A DNA stretch of 64,000 bases from Defluviitaleaceae bacterium. Its GTDB lineage: Bacteria; Bacillota; Clostridia; Lachnospirales; WQUN01. A program made the translations under genes and the position numbers. Under the pieces are notes generated by a model. The model was given only the letters and a program-made list of their open reading frames with translations. It ran no database searches and was not told where the DNA came from. The DNA lies in assembly GCA_009779835.1 (NCBI GenBank), contig WRBD01000007.1:1-64000 (forward strand). The letters run 5' to 3'. Positions 1-7,974 of the stretch are shown in pieces. Position 1 is the first letter of the stretch. The number at the start of each line of letters is the position of its first letter.

Positions 1-426
1 GCTTTCGTCCCGTGCGGAAAGCAATTTATACGAGGTTGGCACAGGCACTACACCGCTGTGTTTTCCGATAAGTGTAATCGTCAATGTTTCTCCCGCAGGT
101 ATTACCCGGTTCCAATCCATATAGGCAATAGCCGTCTCAACATCTTGATAAATGAGCCTTGCTCCGAATACTCCGCCTTCACTCACGTTGAGATGGCAGT
201 CTGAAATTAATGTCCAATTTTCAATAGGGCGTGAACTATTGTTTGTTATTTGAATCGTCGAATTGTAACCATTGCTCCACATACTATGTAATATGTAGCT
301 TATTGTAAATCCATCACCTGTGAACTTGTGATTCTCTGTAGCCGCTAACAAATACGCGGGAAACACAACAGATGTTACAGCCATGATAATTGCTAAAAAC
401 ATAGAAAACAACTGTTTCTTAAGCAT
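1..426 (-). CDS. secreted CBM2-like carbohydrate-binding protein, N-terminal part
   Basis: Open from the left edge of the window with no stop, so only the first 142 codons are visible. The start is the ATG at 424-426, preceded by an AGGAAAG ribosome site. The N-terminus is a classic signal peptide (Lys-Lys, then a hydrophobic stretch ending near Ala-Tyr-Leu-Leu-Ala-Ala). After it comes a beta-rich segment with a Trp-Ser-Asn-Gly-Tyr-Asn-Ser-Thr pattern, then Ile-Thr-Asn-Asn-Ser and Ile-Glu-Asn-Trp-Thr-Leu. That is the layout of bacterial CBM2/CBM3-type cellulose- or chitin-binding modules. A catalytic or dockerin part could lie beyond the window. Secretion is well supported; the binding target is inferred. 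Confidence 0.7.
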   Translation of the reverse strand, partial: MLKKQLFSMFLAIIMAVTSVVFPAYLLAATENHKFTGDGFTISYILHSMWSNGYNSTIQITNNSSRPIENWTLISDCHLNVSEGGVFGARLIYQDVETAIAYMDWNRVIPAGETLTITLIGKHSGVVPVPTSYKLLSARDES

Positions 427-616
427 AACTTTCCTCTTGTTTTTGCATCTTCGTACCTTCGCGTTATTGTCGAAGTTAACAAAAATGCATTTTAATGAGT
501 GTTTAGACAAACTTTGACAATATTTTAACAGATTTTTTTGTAAATCAAACAGAATATTTATAAAGATTTATAAATAATTGTTCATTCCGACATCCGACGC
601 ATTGCCATAACAAAAA

Positions 617-655
617 GCGACGGCTTACAGTTTTTGCCTGTAAGCCGCTTTATAA
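617..655. terminator. hairpin terminator
   Basis: A perfect 10-bp stem (CGGCTTACAG at 621-630 with CTGTAAGCCG at 638-647) has T-rich flanks on both sides, so it could stop transcription from either direction. It lies upstream of the minus-strand CBM gene, so its client is unclear. Confidence 0.5.
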
Positions 656-740
656 GGGGTTTAAAGTTAAATTTTGCAAAATAGCATATGTAACCCCGTT
701 AAACCTATCAAAATGACGGGGCAACGGGTATAATTACCAT

Positions 741-785
741 CCGTGAAGCGTTGCTAACAAAACGCTTCACGGGCTTTTGATTTTA
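741..785 (+). terminator. Rho-independent terminator
   Basis: A 12-bp stem (CCGTGAAGCGTT at 741-752 with AACGCTTCACGG at 761-772) is followed by GCTTTTGATTTT. No plus-strand gene is visible before it, so it may end transcription of an unrecognised short RNA. Confidence 0.6.
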
Positions 786-1340
786 CTAAGGTACATCTCG
801 GGTATGCCGCGTTACCGTTTTTACTTCTTCATTCACAAAACACGCTTGTACAAGTTCGGAACCTCATGTTATGTGAATACTTACGGTAAAGCAGTTTCCC
901 CGTTCGGAAAGAAAGCGGTTATGGCATTGAGAGAAACAAGCGGACTTTTGCGCCGCCGCGCGCGATACTTCTTGCGGCACAAGCCCTGCTATAACAATAG
1001 CAAAGCATTTCTTTCCTATTAAAGAGGGACAAGTCGGGGAGGTGTGAAAAACCGTTGCAAGGTTGAGCCTCGTGACTTGAATACATGTTACACGATAAGA
1101 GTATTTATGTCAAGCAAATTTTCACATTTTTTGAAAAAATTATCTAAAATTCTTTATGGGTGCAGATTATGCACAATATGCCTTTTCTGTTGTGCCATTA
1201 GAACCGTTTGAGCCGTTCCGCCTTTTTTTCCGTTCAAATAACAGATTATATAGGTAGAATTATCAATCAAAAAGTTGACATCGGGTTAATACTTTTAATT
1301 AAATGTTTATATTCCTCACTGTCAATACAGCGCACCCCCG
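786..1340. other. non-coding stretch, nothing recognised
   Basis: About 550 bases with no convincing gene. The longest open frame (777-1022, plus) has no ribosome site and a composition unlike a protein. No tRNA, rRNA or known riboswitch consensus was seen on either strand. Confidence 0.5.
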
Positions 1341-1369
1341 TTGAAGAAAATGGGAAGATGGTGTAAAAT
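1341..1369 (+). promoter_or_regulatory. sigma-A-type promoter of structured RNA copy 1
   Basis: TTGAAG at 1341-1346 and TAAAAT at 1364-1369 are separated by exactly 17 bases. The same two hexamers at the same spacing precede the second RNA copy on the other strand (17176-17204), and flanking bases such as the GGTG before the -10 are also kept. The start point should fall near 1376, where the RNA's closing stem begins. Confidence 0.75.
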
Positions 1370-1375
1370 CGAGAA

Positions 1376-1480
1376 AGCTGTGGTGGCAGGCTAGCCTGTG
1401 TGTATTTGGTGATGGATTGGTGCCATCATCCTAGCACGCCACTCGGACTGGAATCCTTGTGGCAGCCACAGCTTGTTTTT
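1376..1480 (+). ncRNA. structured small RNA of unknown family, copy 1
   Basis: About 105 nt. A closing stem pairs AGCTGTGG (1376-1383) with CCACAGCT (1466-1473) and is followed at once by TTGTTTTT, so the RNA ends in its own terminator. Inside are a CAGGCTAGCCTG palindrome and a long hairpin. In that hairpin GTGTGT pairs with GCACGC and GGTGATGG pairs with CCATCATCC, separated by an ATTT/TA internal loop. A second hairpin has GGA and TCC closing a CTGGAA loop. Copy 2 at 17075-17170 keeps the same architecture with compensating base changes. No open frame of note crosses it. It is not tRNA, SRP RNA, 6S, tmRNA or a riboswitch I recognise. Confidence 0.75.
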
Positions 1481-1646
1481 CGCTGTAAAACGAAGAATAT
1501 CATACTTGTCATATTAATGCAATTTTTTTTACTACGAAAAAACACGAAAGTATATAAAAAAACAATGAAACATTGGGTAAGCTTTATTGCATTTGTATAC
1601 GTAAAGTGATATTTTAGTTATCATTTTAATGAAGGAAGCGATAACA

Positions 1647-1865
1647 TTGTCGTTTGAAAAAAACATTGAACGCATTGAAAAAATATTAGGAAAAATAGAA
1701 GATAGCGAAACCGGGCTTGAAGACGCGATTTCTTTGTACAAGGACGGCATAGCGCTTGTGAAAGAATGTGGTGAAGTTTTGTGTAAGCACGAGGAAGAAG
1801 TTTTGGTTTTGCAAAAAAAAGCCGATAAATTTATTCTTGAACCGTTTTCGGAAGAGAGACTGTAA
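1647..1865 (+). CDS. xseB: exodeoxyribonuclease VII small subunit
   Basis: Small helical subunit of exonuclease VII, which degrades single-stranded DNA together with XseA. The sequence shows the family pattern Phe-Glu-Lys, Leu-x-x-Ile-Glu and Gly-x-x-Leu-Glu-x-Ala-x-x-Leu-Tyr-x-x-Gly. The frame is open from an ATG at 1629, but a strong AAGGAAG lies inside it at 1632-1638, 8 bases before TTG at 1647. The TTG is therefore the likely start, giving a 72-residue protein beginning Met-Ser-Phe-Glu-Lys. The stop overlaps the next ATG by one base (TAATG), so translation is coupled. xseA, usually just upstream, is absent here. Confidence 0.85.
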   Translation: MSFEKNIERIEKILGKIEDSETGLEDAISLYKDGIALVKECGEVLCKHEEEVLVLQKKADKFILEPFSEERL

Positions 1866-2326
1866 TGACAGACACGCCGTTTTTAGATATTGTCACCAAC
1901 CGTCATTTGGTAACGGGCGTTATTGGGTTAGCGCTTGCGCAAATCTTAAAAGTTTTTTTCGATTACTGGCGCACAAAATCATGGTCGCGGGCAATGTTAA
2001 CAAGTACGGGCGGAATGCCGTCGTCGCACAGTTCGCTGGTTGTAGCACTGATGCTTAGCATCGGATTGTTCGAGGGTTTTAACACGCCGATTTTTGCGAT
2101 TGCGGCAACTTTCGCGCTTGTTGTTATGCATGACGCATTCGGTGTTCGCCGTGCTGCGGGAAAACAAGCGGAAGCAATAAATTTTTTATTCTCAAAATTA
2201 GAAAAGCAGGGTATAAAACTTGATACCAAATTAAAAGAACTACTCGGACACAGTCCTCTTGAAGTTGTGGCAGGCGCGATTTTGGGAATAGGCGTGGCAT
2301 TGGCTGCGTATTGGATATTTCCGTAG
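1865..2326 (+). CDS. divergent PAP2-family membrane protein (YuiD/DUF212)
   Basis: A 153-residue membrane protein of the DUF212 divergent PAP2 family. It has the hallmark Thr-Gly-Gly-Met-Pro-Ser-Ser-His-Ser near residue 50 and a later Asp-Ala-x-Gly-Val-Arg-Arg-Ala-Ala-Gly-Lys-Gln-Ala motif. These match the phosphatase signature of lipid phosphatases. Hydrophobic segments flank the motifs and a final one closes the protein. It sits between xseB and dxs where ispA (farnesyl diphosphate synthase) is found in many Bacillota. An isoprenoid-phosphate role is suggestive but not shown. Confidence 0.85.
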   Translation: MTDTPFLDIVTNRHLVTGVIGLALAQILKVFFDYWRTKSWSRAMLTSTGGMPSSHSSLVVALMLSIGLFEGFNTPIFAIAATFALVVMHDAFGVRRAAGKQAEAINFLFSKLEKQGIKLDTKLKELLGHSPLEVVAGAILGIGVALAAYWIFP

Positions 2327-2338
2327 GGAGTTATGCTA

Positions 2339-4183
2339 ATGAAAAAAAATAACTTAAAACGCTTGAATCTTTCGACATTGGAAGCTCTTGCGGAAGAAAT
2401 CCGCGAGTTTTTAATAAAAAGTATTTCCGACACGGGTGGGCATTTGGCCTCTAACTTGGGTGTTGTAGAACTAACCTTGGCTTTGCATACAGTTTTTTCA
2501 ACGCCGCACGACAAAATTATTTGGGACGTGGGTCATCAAGCGTATGTACATAAAATTTTAACAGGACGGCGCGGTCGTTTTTGCGAATTGCGAAAAATGA
2601 ACGGACTAAGCGGTTTTCCAAAGCCGCACGAAAGCGAGCACGATGCTTTCGGAACAGGGCATTCATCAACGGCGATATCCGCCGCGCTGGGGTTAGCGAT
2701 TGCCCGTGACACGGAAGAGAAATCGGAAAGAAAAAAAAATATAATTGCGGTCGTGGGTGACGGCTCTTTAACGGGCGGGCTTGCTTACGAAGGCCTAAAC
2801 AACGCAGGACGCGCAGATACGGATTTGTTGGTTGTTCTTAACGATAATCAAATGTCTATCAGTAAAAATGTCGGGGCGGTGGCGCGGCATTTAAACGCGT
2901 TACGCACGGCTTCGGCGTATCTTGGCGCGAAAGAAGATGTTCGTTCTATTTTAGATAAATTGCCTGTTTTGGGTGCGCCAATTACACGCGGCATTGAATC
3001 GACAAAAGATATTTTAAAATACGCAATGTTACCCGGCATTCTCTTTGAAGAAATGGGATTCAAGTATATAGGGCCGGTAGACGGGCATGATATTCCCGCG
3101 TTGATAACAGCGTTAATACGCGTGCGGAAATTTCGCGGGCCTGTGCTTTTGCATGTGGTTACGGTTAAGGGCAAGGGATATGATATTGCGGAGGAATCGC
3201 CGCGGAATTATCATGGCGTAGGAAAATTTTGCATCGAGACGGGCTTGCCCGAGTCGCAGCCGGGGAAACCTACGTTCACAGATGTTTTTGCGAAACATAT
3301 ATGTAAAAAAGCAATACGTGATTCACGAATTGTCGCAATAACGGCGGCAATGCGCGACGGCGTCGGGCTTTCGCGGTTTAGGGAGCGTTTCCCGAATAGA
3401 TTTTTCGATGTGGGAATAGCAGAGGGACACGCGGTTACGTTCGCGGCCGGCTTGGCAATGGGCGGATTAAAACCTGTTGTCGCGGTGTATTCGTCGTTTT
3501 TACAAAGGGCGTATGACCAAATCATTCACGACGTCGCAATTCAAAATTTGCCCGTAATTTTCGCAATCGATCACGCGGGCGTGGTCGCCGGCGATGGCGA
3601 AACTCATCAGGGCATTTATGACATTCCGTTTCTTTCGCACATTCCTAACCTGACAGTTCTCGCGCCTTCGGATGGAAACGAATTAAAAGAAATGTTTGAC
3701 TTTGCGCTGGAACACAACGGTCCCGTTGCAATTCGTTACCCCAAAGATACTGCGGGCGCGGAAAAAAATTGTGAACATTCTGAAAAAATTTCCTTCATAC
3801 AGTTGCAAGATGGTAAAAAAATCGCTATTGTATCCGTGGGCGTTATGTTGGAAACTGCGCAAGCGGTTGCGGACAAGCTTTTACAAAATGGATTTTCGCC
3901 TGCATTGTATAGCGCAAGAGTAATAAAGCCCGTTTGCAACGAGCTTTTACAGCAGCTTTCAAATTACGAGTATATATTTACATTAGAAGACGGTGCGCGA
4001 ATCGGTGGATACGGCGAAAGAATTCACGCGACTCACGCGTTTGCGTTCCCCGATACATTTCCCGAAACAGGGACAAGAAAAGAGTTATTTGCGCGTTATG
4101 AATTAGACGCGGAAAATATATACAAAAAAATATTAGAGGTGTTGAAAAATGGAAAGCAGAAAAAAACGCAACCAGCAAATTGA
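2339..4183 (+). CDS. dxs: 1-deoxy-D-xylulose-5-phosphate synthase
   Basis: Condenses pyruvate with glyceraldehyde 3-phosphate in a thiamine-diphosphate-dependent reaction, the first step of the MEP isoprenoid pathway. The thiamine-diphosphate motif Gly-Asp-Gly-Ser-Leu-Thr-Gly-Gly lies near residue 140, after the conserved Gly-His-Ser-Ser-Thr-Ala. The transketolase pyrimidine-binding domain and C-terminal domain follow. Length (614) is normal. The frame opens at ATG 2333, but the GGGAG just before it is better spaced for ATG 2339. The 3' end overlaps the next gene by 35 bases, showing tight operon packing. Confidence 0.95.
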   Translation: MKKNNLKRLNLSTLEALAEEIREFLIKSISDTGGHLASNLGVVELTLALHTVFSTPHDKIIWDVGHQAYVHKILTGRRGRFCELRKMNGLSGFPKPHESEHDAFGTGHSSTAISAALGLAIARDTEEKSERKKNIIAVVGDGSLTGGLAYEGLNNAGRADTDLLVVLNDNQMSISKNVGAVARHLNALRTASAYLGAKEDVRSILDKLPVLGAPITRGIESTKDILKYAMLPGILFEEMGFKYIGPVDGHDIPALITALIRVRKFRGPVLLHVVTVKGKGYDIAEESPRNYHGVGKFCIETGLPESQPGKPTFTDVFAKHICKKAIRDSRIVAITAAMRDGVGLSRFRERFPNRFFDVGIAEGHAVTFAAGLAMGGLKPVVAVYSSFLQRAYDQIIHDVAIQNLPVIFAIDHAGVVAGDGETHQGIYDIPFLSHIPNLTVLAPSDGNELKEMFDFALEHNGPVAIRYPKDTAGAEKNCEHSEKISFIQLQDGKKIAIVSVGVMLETAQAVADKLLQNGFSPALYSARVIKPVCNELLQQLSNYEYIFTLEDGARIGGYGERIHATHAFAFPDTFPETGTRKELFARYELDAENIYKKILEVLKNGKQKKTQPAN

Positions 4184-5168
4184 ACGCAAAAAAAGAGCGG
4201 AAAGGCGTATAGGAACCGCAATTGTTGTTGTAATAATAGCGATGATAACTGTGGGAATCGCGTATGCGGTTTGGGACACGATGAACCGCAGCACGGTTAT
4301 GACATTCAACGGCGAACGCGTTCCCACCAGTGATTTCAGATACTTTCACGCGATGTCGGGCGCGGAACCGCAGAACGAAGAAATGCGTCAAACGGCAGTG
4401 GACGGAATGCTTAGAACGCTTGTTGTTTTGGACCGCGCAGAGCGTCACGGCTTAAGCATTTCCGCGGAAGAAAAGGCAGAATTTGAAGAGAGAGCCGCCG
4501 GAATGCGCGATACGTTTACAATGATGGGAATAAATATACGCTCTACAAGCGACAAACGCATGGTGGATTTTATGTCTGTAGGGGATTTGTTCGAAAAGGA
4601 ACAGATGTGGCCGGGACCATTGTTCAGCTTAGTGATGGAGCATTATGTTTCCGACCGCGAACCCGACCAAGCCGATTTAGACGAACATCTTGAAGGTTTA
4701 AGAGACGATATAATTGAAGCCGCGAGGGAAAAGAACTTCAGATATATCGCCAACGAAAGTTGGGATTCCTTATGGGATGCATGGAACGAATTCAACGATG
4801 AAGAAGCCGGTTTCAGTGAGTTAATGCGTCGCTATCATGAACCCCAATTCGACGAATTTGAAGAGCCAATTGATAATCCGCTTGGTTTATGGGATTTTGT
4901 AATGCAATTTGAAGCATGGGACCATTGGCAAACAATCAATGAAATGCAGGAAGGCGAAATTTCGATGCCAATGCAATTTGGCGAACTGTCCTTCATTGTG
5001 GAAATGTATGAGAGCGTGGTTGATGAAGAAAGAGTTGAAGAAATCACATTAAGCGTAGCCGAGGGCTTTATAAACGAATTCCGCGAAGACGCATTCTTCG
5101 ATTTAATTGAACAATGGGTATCGGAAGCAAACTATCAACTGAACGAACGCGCTTTAAGCCGTATTTAA
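4149..5168 (+). CDS. membrane-anchored SurA/PrsA-like chaperone (peptidyl-prolyl isomerase family)
   Basis: A 339-residue protein with a very basic N-terminus, one membrane segment (about 21-42) and a large acidic extracellular part. The start of that part (Met-Thr-Phe-Asn-Gly-Glu-x-Val-Pro) matches the SurA N-terminal fold of extracellular folding factors. It is followed by helices rich in Glu and by a segment at about 190-290 in the place of the parvulin domain, without a clear parvulin signature. A paralogue, shorter and lipid-anchored, lies at 5985-6728 and ends in the same Tyr-Gln-Leu-Asn-Glu motif. The start ATG has AGAGGTG upstream, inside the end of dxs. Isomerase activity is doubtful; a chaperone role is inferred. 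Confidence 0.6.
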   Translation: MESRKKRNQQIERKKRAERRIGTAIVVVIIAMITVGIAYAVWDTMNRSTVMTFNGERVPTSDFRYFHAMSGAEPQNEEMRQTAVDGMLRTLVVLDRAERHGLSISAEEKAEFEERAAGMRDTFTMMGINIRSTSDKRMVDFMSVGDLFEKEQMWPGPLFSLVMEHYVSDREPDQADLDEHLEGLRDDIIEAAREKNFRYIANESWDSLWDAWNEFNDEEAGFSELMRRYHEPQFDEFEEPIDNPLGLWDFVMQFEAWDHWQTINEMQEGEISMPMQFGELSFIVEMYESVVDEERVEEITLSVAEGFINEFREDAFFDLIEQWVSEANYQLNERALSRI

Positions 5169-5169
5169 T

Positions 5170-5970
5170 ATGCAATCGCGTGTAGTAAAAATTGTAGCCA
5201 ACGAAGCAAAAGACCCGCGCCTTGAATACGCAAACAAAATCAAAACATTTTTACACGAACGCGGATATGAAATAGAGATTAAAAAGCTTGAAGAAGAAAT
5301 AGATGAAGCATTGTTTTGTGTCGTACTTGGCGGCGACGGAACAATGCTTCACGTTTCGCATTTCGCCGCTGTTTGCGATGTTCCCATGCTTGGAATAAAC
5401 TTGGGCAATCTCGGGTTTCTTACCGATGTAGAAAAAAATCACGGGCTAGGCGCGCTGGAAAAAATTTTAGCGGGCAATTATTCCAGTGAAAAACGAATAA
5501 TGCTGGAAGCCGAATTCGGCGCAAGCGAAATTATTTCGTTGCAAAAACGCCTTGCACTCAACGAAGTCTGCATAGGTATAACGGGAAAACTAATCGACTA
5601 TTCTATATATATAAACGAGCAGCTCATGGCAACCATGCGCGCCGATGGTATTATCGTTTCAACGCCCACAGGCTCTACCGCGTATAACTTATCTGCGGGA
5701 GGCCCCATTCTTATGCCGGGCGGTCAAATGATTGTCATTACGCCCGTTTGTCCGCACAGTCTGTCTGCTCGCCCGTGGGTAATCGGTGCGTCCGATACCG
5801 TTCGTGTCGTTGCCAAGCAAGACTCGCAAGTCTCCATAGACGGCGACCTTCGCGGAAAAATCCCCCCCGGTGAATCCGTCCTAATAAAAAATTCACCGTA
5901 TAACGCAACAATTTTAAGAACAACGCAAGTAAATTTTTACTCGACATTGCGCAAAAAAAAATTATTGTAA
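5170..5970 (+). CDS. nadK: NAD kinase
   Basis: Phosphorylates NAD+ to NADP+ in the cytoplasm. The diagnostic Gly-Gly-Asp-Gly-Thr-Met-Leu (about residues 54-60) and the later Thr-Pro-Thr-Gly-Ser-Thr-Ala-Tyr-Asn are both present, and the 266-residue length is usual. It begins one base after the preceding stop, with no clear ribosome site of its own, which suggests coupling to the upstream gene. In Bacillota nadK usually stands with tlyA before it and argR-recN after it. Here tlyA is missing and argR-recN is at 28421-30549. Confidence 0.95.
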   Translation: MQSRVVKIVANEAKDPRLEYANKIKTFLHERGYEIEIKKLEEEIDEALFCVVLGGDGTMLHVSHFAAVCDVPMLGINLGNLGFLTDVEKNHGLGALEKILAGNYSSEKRIMLEAEFGASEIISLQKRLALNEVCIGITGKLIDYSIYINEQLMATMRADGIIVSTPTGSTAYNLSAGGPILMPGGQMIVITPVCPHSLSARPWVIGASDTVRVVAKQDSQVSIDGDLRGKIPPGESVLIKNSPYNATILRTTQVNFYSTLRKKKLL

Positions 5971-5984
5971 GGGAAAGATTTCAA

Positions 5985-6728
5985 ATGAAAAATGCGATTA
6001 TATGTATGATGTTACTGTTAATGCTGGCAGCATGTGGCGGAAGGGTACCGGAAGAAACGGAAACTGAATTCACTCAGTCTCAAGAAACGTCGCCTCAAGA
6101 AACACAAATTCAAGAAACACAAGATGAAGATACGATTATGACATTTAATGGCAATAGTATTCCGGTGAGTGACTTCATTTACTTTCACGCCATGCTGGGT
6201 GCGCCATTTCAGGACGAAGAAGTAAACGAAATGGCAATAACTGGAATGCTTAGAGCGCTGGTTGTTTTAGAGCGCGCCGAGCGCCACGGCTTAAGAGTCT
6301 CCGCAGAAGGAATGGCGCGGTATGAAGAAGAAGCCGCGCAAGTGCGCGAATGGTTCACAGCGCGTGATATAGATATAAACGATTTAAGCAACAGGCGCAT
6401 AGCTGAATTTATATCAGTTGGGACTTTGTTCGATAAGGTATGGATACAACCGGGTCCGTTGTATGACGCTTTAATGGAAGTTTATTTTTCCGATTACGAG
6501 CCCGCCCAAAACGAAATAGACAAACACCTTGAAGAATGGATGGACGAAATAGTTGAAGCCGCAACGGATGAAGGCGAGGTTAATATTGATTTGATTGATG
6601 AGTATAAACAAATCGTAATCGAAAATTTTATATATGGGCGCCGAGAAGACGCATTATTTGACTTAGTCGAAGAATGGGTGGCAGAATCGGACTATCAACT
6701 TAACGAACATGTTTTGAGCCGTTTCTAA
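5985..6728 (+). CDS. SurA-like lipoprotein, paralogue of the 4149 gene
   Basis: A 247-residue predicted lipoprotein: signal peptide with a Leu-Ala-Ala-Cys lipobox (Cys 17), then a Gln/Glu/Thr linker with repeated Gln-Glu-Thr, then a domain starting Met-Thr-Phe-Asn-Gly. It aligns along its length with the membrane-anchored protein at 4149-5168. Shared blocks include Phe-His-Ala-Met, Glu-Arg-Ala-Glu-Arg-His-Gly-Leu and the C-terminal Tyr-Gln-Leu-Asn-Glu. It lacks the central segment (about 100 residues) of its paralogue, so the isomerase-domain region is gone. The two copies bracket nadK, which points to a local duplication with later deletion. Confidence 0.65.
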   Translation: MKNAIICMMLLLMLAACGGRVPEETETEFTQSQETSPQETQIQETQDEDTIMTFNGNSIPVSDFIYFHAMLGAPFQDEEVNEMAITGMLRALVVLERAERHGLRVSAEGMARYEEEAAQVREWFTARDIDINDLSNRRIAEFISVGTLFDKVWIQPGPLYDALMEVYFSDYEPAQNEIDKHLEEWMDEIVEAATDEGEVNIDLIDEYKQIVIENFIYGRREDALFDLVEEWVAESDYQLNEHVLSRF

Positions 6729-6744
6729 AAAAGGGGAGGATGCC

Positions 6745-7419
6745 ATGAAACACAGAATCATAGGCGAAAGTTTTCCTGTGCTGATTTGCGAGATGGACCG
6801 CGGAGAAAAAATGATTACACAGCGTGGTGGAATGAGCTGGCGCACGGCGAACATTGAAATGAGTACGAATTCAACCGGCGGTCTGGTTAAAGGGTTGAAA
6901 CGTACATTGGCGGGTAATAATTTTTTTCTGAATCACTACACCGCGCTAAGTGACGGACAGGAAATTGCTTTCGGGTTATCTTTTCCGGGAGAGATAAAAA
7001 CTTTCGATGTATCCGGCGGGAAGGATATTATTGCGCAGAAAAATGCGTTCATTGCCTGCACAGAACATGTTGATATTGATATTTTTTTCAATAAAAAACT
7101 GGGTGCGGGTCTTTTTGCCGGCGAAGGTTTTATACTTGAGCGTTTCAGCGGCGACGGGTTGGTTTTTATCGAAATCGACGGACATACGCAGGAATACGAC
7201 CTTAAGCCGGGCGAAAAACTTGTAGTAGACCAAGGTTGTCTTGCTGCGATGGAGCCCACGGTTACGTTTAATATTGAAATGGTAAAAGGGCTGAAAAATA
7301 TTGCGTTCGGTGGCGAAGGGCTTTTCCTTGGAAATTTAACAGGCCCGGGGAAAATATGGTTGCAAACATTGCCGATAAACGGGTTATCAAGAGTGATTGG
7401 CACAGGAGGCAAGAGTTAG
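6745..7419 (+). CDS. AIM24 / TIGR00266-family protein
   Basis: A 224-residue beta-rich protein matching the AIM24 (TIGR00266) family of bacterial proteins of unknown biochemical role. Family marks are the Gly-Gly-Met-Ser-Trp near residue 30 and the glycine-rich Leu-x-Lys-Arg-Thr-Leu-Ala-Gly segment. Later come Gly-Glu-Gly-Phe-Ile-Leu-Glu-Arg-Phe-x-Gly-x-Gly and the C-terminal Phe-Gly-Gly-Glu-Gly-Leu-Phe. The start has a strong GGGGAGG site. No signal peptide or membrane segment is evident. It is followed by mntP with a short gap. Confidence 0.85.
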   Translation: MKHRIIGESFPVLICEMDRGEKMITQRGGMSWRTANIEMSTNSTGGLVKGLKRTLAGNNFFLNHYTALSDGQEIAFGLSFPGEIKTFDVSGGKDIIAQKNAFIACTEHVDIDIFFNKKLGAGLFAGEGFILERFSGDGLVFIEIDGHTQEYDLKPGEKLVVDQGCLAAMEPTVTFNIEMVKGLKNIAFGGEGLFLGNLTGPGKIWLQTLPINGLSRVIGTGGKS

Positions 7420-7422
7420 CAA

Positions 7423-7974
7423 TTGAATGAATTAGAATTAATTTTTCTCGCGCTGGGGCTTTCTATGGACGCTTTTGCCGTGGCGGTTGGGCTTGGCCTG
7501 ACTATGCCAAAGGCAAACTCTTGGAAAGCCTTTGTAGTTGGCGGATATTTTGGTGTTTTCCAAGGGGTTATGCCGGTTATCGGGTATTTTGCCGCTACGT
7601 TTTTTGCCCGTTATGTTACCGCTGTCAGTCATTGGATTTCTTTTGCGTTGCTTGTTTTACTCGGCGCGAAGATGATTTTTGACAGCTTCAAAAAATCGGA
7701 CGATACAAAGGCAACGTCTCTTGCGCCGCGAATTATGATTCCGCTAGCTCTTGCAACAAGCGTTGACGCGATGGCGGTTGGAGTTTCGTTCGCGTTTTTG
7801 TATGTGCAGATATTCTTGGCAGTGCCGGTTATTGCGGCGGTTACGTTTGTGATTTCGGTGTCAGGTGTGCAAATCGGCGGTATTTTTGGTGCGAAATTCA
7901 AAAATAAAGCAGCTTTTGCGGGTGGGGTAATTCTTATTTTAATCGGGATTAATATTTTGCGGGGGGGATTGTGA
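7423..7974 (+). CDS. mntP: manganese efflux pump MntP
   Basis: A 183-residue six-helix membrane protein with the family pattern Gly-Leu-Ser-Met-Asp-Ala-Phe-Ala-Val-Ala and its half-repeat Ala-Thr-Ser-Val-Asp-Ala-Met-Ala-Val-Gly. The two conserved Asp residues are those needed for Mn2+ export in the characterised family. The start is TTG at 7423, with AGGAGG at 7404-7409 (13 bases upstream, longer than ideal). The only nearby ATG is out of frame. No yybP-ykoY riboswitch is visible before it. The stop overlaps the next start by one base. Confidence 0.92.
   Translation: MNELELIFLALGLSMDAFAVAVGLGLTMPKANSWKAFVVGGYFGVFQGVMPVIGYFAATFFARYVTAVSHWISFALLVLLGAKMIFDSFKKSDDTKATSLAPRIMIPLALATSVDAMAVGVSFAFLYVQIFLAVPVIAAVTFVISVSGVQIGGIFGAKFKNKAAFAGGVILILIGINILRGGL

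Noticed and set aside
690-735. A GGGGCAACGGGTA-like segment suggesting a cyclic-di-GMP riboswitch
   Set aside because: The required GNRA-receptor stems and conserved junction bases could not be laid out, and no gene follows.
777-1022. An 81-codon open frame in the left intergenic region
   Set aside because: No ribosome site, odd residue composition and overlap with a terminator; no homology recognised.
1376-1480. Considered the structured RNA as a tRNA, SRP RNA, 6S RNA or group II intron domain
   Set aside because: No T loop or CCA end, no SRP GGAAGGAAGCAGCC-type tetraloop region, too short for 6S, and no domain V motif.
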